64,000 bases of DNA from Sinorhizobium kostiense. GTDB taxonomy: Bacteria; Pseudomonadota; Alphaproteobacteria; Rhizobiales; Rhizobiaceae. Positions 62,981-64,000 of the stretch are shown here, piece by piece (position 1 is the first letter of the stretch; each line of letters opens with the position of its first letter). The notes under the pieces were generated by a model. It ran no database searches, was not told where the DNA came from, and worked only from the letters and a program-made list of their open reading frames with translations. The stretch is from assembly GCF_017874595.1 (NCBI RefSeq), contig NZ_JAGILA010000001.1, forward strand, positions 1,240,001 through 1,304,000, given 5' to 3'. A program made the position numbers and the translations under genes.

Positions 62981-64000
62981 TTAGAGACCGAACGGGAATG
63001 TGTCCGGCACGCCCTCTGCGGCATGTTCCGGGCCAAGCGGGATTATCGGCGTAGTCTCGTCGAACCAGACGAAGGCGTCGAACTGGTTGGGGAGCGAAGC
63101 ATAGGCGTAATGGCTGAGCCGTTCCGTCTCCGGCCTGTAGATCACGCCGATGAACCGTTCGAGCCTCGGCTCCTGAAGCCGCTCCGCGAGGACGGCATCG
63201 CGAGAGAAGTCGAGCAGGAAGCGCTCGATCCGGGTATCATGGAGAAGGCGCTCGTAGCTGTCTTCGAGGGAAGAACGGATCGTCTTCACCTCCATTTTGC
63301 CGCCCCAGTCGCTTGCCGCTGCAACCCTCCCGCCATGCGTGCCGAAGCCAATCAGAGCCGTCTCGCCGGGGTAGTTCTCCCGGCAGAGTTGACCAAGGTT
63401 CAACTCGTCGCGTGTTGTTCCCATGTCCGTCTGGCGCGCATCGCCGATATGTGAATTGTGCGCCCAGACGACCGCTTTCGCCCTAGGACCTCGTGCATCG
63501 AGCAAATGCCGCAGCGTCTCGAACATATGCGTGTCCCGCAAGTTCCAGGATTCGGCCCCGCCATAATACATGATCCGATAATACCGCTCCGCCGAGGCGA
63601 TCAGGCGGGCATTCTGCGCCGCATCGATAAGCTCGTCCCCTGCTTCGAGCCCCGCGTGCAATTGCTTCTCCAGCAATTCGCGGCACTGTTTCACGACCGC
63701 CCCCTCGCATTTGCGGAAACCTTCCGTCAGTGCCGCACGGCCGTAGGTCGAGGGCTCGTTCTGCCAAGGTGTGAGGCACCCGTAGCGCTCGCGCGCTATC
63801 GCCGCCGCTCGCGGATCCGTCTCCTCCAGATATTCCAGGACAGCGGCCATCGCCGCCCGCATGTTGTAGATATCGAGGCCATAGAACCCGGCGCGCCCGG
63901 GCTCTTCCGTTTTTTCACCATTGTGGCGGCGCAGCCACTCGACAAAATCCTTCACCTCCAGATTTCGCCACATCCACACAGGAAATCGTTCGAAGGCCGT
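62981..64000 (-). CDS. Erythromycin esterase-family protein, C-terminal part (truncated by window edge)
   Basis: 340 codons are visible; the frame is open past base 64000, where the peptide reads TAFERFPVWMWRN. The conserved family pattern FPVWMWRNLEVKDFVEWLRR, AGFYGLDIYN, VVWAHNSHIGDARQTDMG with the catalytic-type His, and GFGTHGGRVAAASDWGG is present. Members hydrolyse macrolide lactones or act on succinoglycan-type esters; rhizobial copies have no proven substrate. Often fused to a phosphoribosyltransferase domain at the N-terminus, which would lie outside the window. Confidence 0.9.
   Translation of the reverse strand, partial: TAFERFPVWMWRNLEVKDFVEWLRRHNGEKTEEPGRAGFYGLDIYNMRAAMAAVLEYLEETDPRAAAIARERYGCLTPWQNEPSTYGRAALTEGFRKCEGAVVKQCRELLEKQLHAGLEAGDELIDAAQNARLIASAERYYRIMYYGGAESWNLRDTHMFETLRHLLDARGPRAKAVVWAHNSHIGDARQTDMGTTRDELNLGQLCRENYPGETALIGFGTHGGRVAAASDWGGKMEVKTIRSSLEDSYERLLHDTRIERFLLDFSRDAVLAERLQEPRLERFIGVIYRPETERLSHYAYASLPNQFDAFVWFDETTPIIPLGPEHAAEGVPDTFPFGL

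Overview
The window looks like a large accessory replicon (chromid or megaplasmid) of a Sinorhizobium/Ensifer-type alphaproteobacterium. The reasons are the high GC content with GC-rich codon use, LacI-controlled TRAP and ABC sugar importers, ExoP/ExoY/ExoF-like exopolysaccharide genes, a NoeK/NoeJ-like GDP-mannose pair, and EcfG (RpoE2)-type stress promoters. The species assignment is inference. I saw no rRNA, tRNA, CRISPR array or intact insertion sequence.

Layout. 0-9.1 kb: two LacI-family regulators, a DctPQM TRAP transporter and an RbsABC-like sugar ABC transporter. They are tied together by copies of the palindrome TGTTATCGATAACA. 9.4-24 kb: an exopolysaccharide locus with a chain-length protein, an ExoY-like priming transferase, an ExoF-like export protein, five more glycosyltransferases, a DUF4038 glycosidase and a decayed GMC oxidoreductase; no flippase or polymerase was recognised. 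24.8-26.7 kb: a Crp/Fnr regulator and a LuxR regulator whose receiver domain seems to lack the phospho-acceptor Asp. 26.7-30.7 kb: phosphomannomutase and a GDP-mannose pyrophosphorylase fused to an AGE-type isomerase domain. 30.7-35.2 kb: small stress-type proteins (PRC-barrel, DUF892, DUF1003, DUF1328, DUF3309), several behind GGAAC-N18/19-TT promoters. 35.3-42 kb: an aa3-type oxidase operon (fused subunits I+III, haem-containing subunit II, three-haem cytochrome c, CtaG) with a Ca/Na antiporter gene inside it. 42.6-45.1 kb: a polysaccharide pyruvyl transferase-like gene overlapping an FrhB-like iron-sulfur protein gene. 45.1-60.6 kb: a large sugar/inositol cluster. 60.8-64 kb: more small stress proteins and a truncated erythromycin-esterase-family gene.

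The most interesting part is 45.1-60.6 kb. Inositol-phosphate synthase, a histidine phosphatase, an apparently permuted glycosidase, an unusual phosphoribosyltransferase-like/kinase-like fusion protein, two oxidoreductases, three nucleotide-sugar epimerase/decarboxylase-type enzymes, four glycosyltransferases (three tandem CgeB-like) and a methyltransferase sit together without export genes. Together they could build a methylated, inositol-linked glycoside inside the cell; that product is inference.
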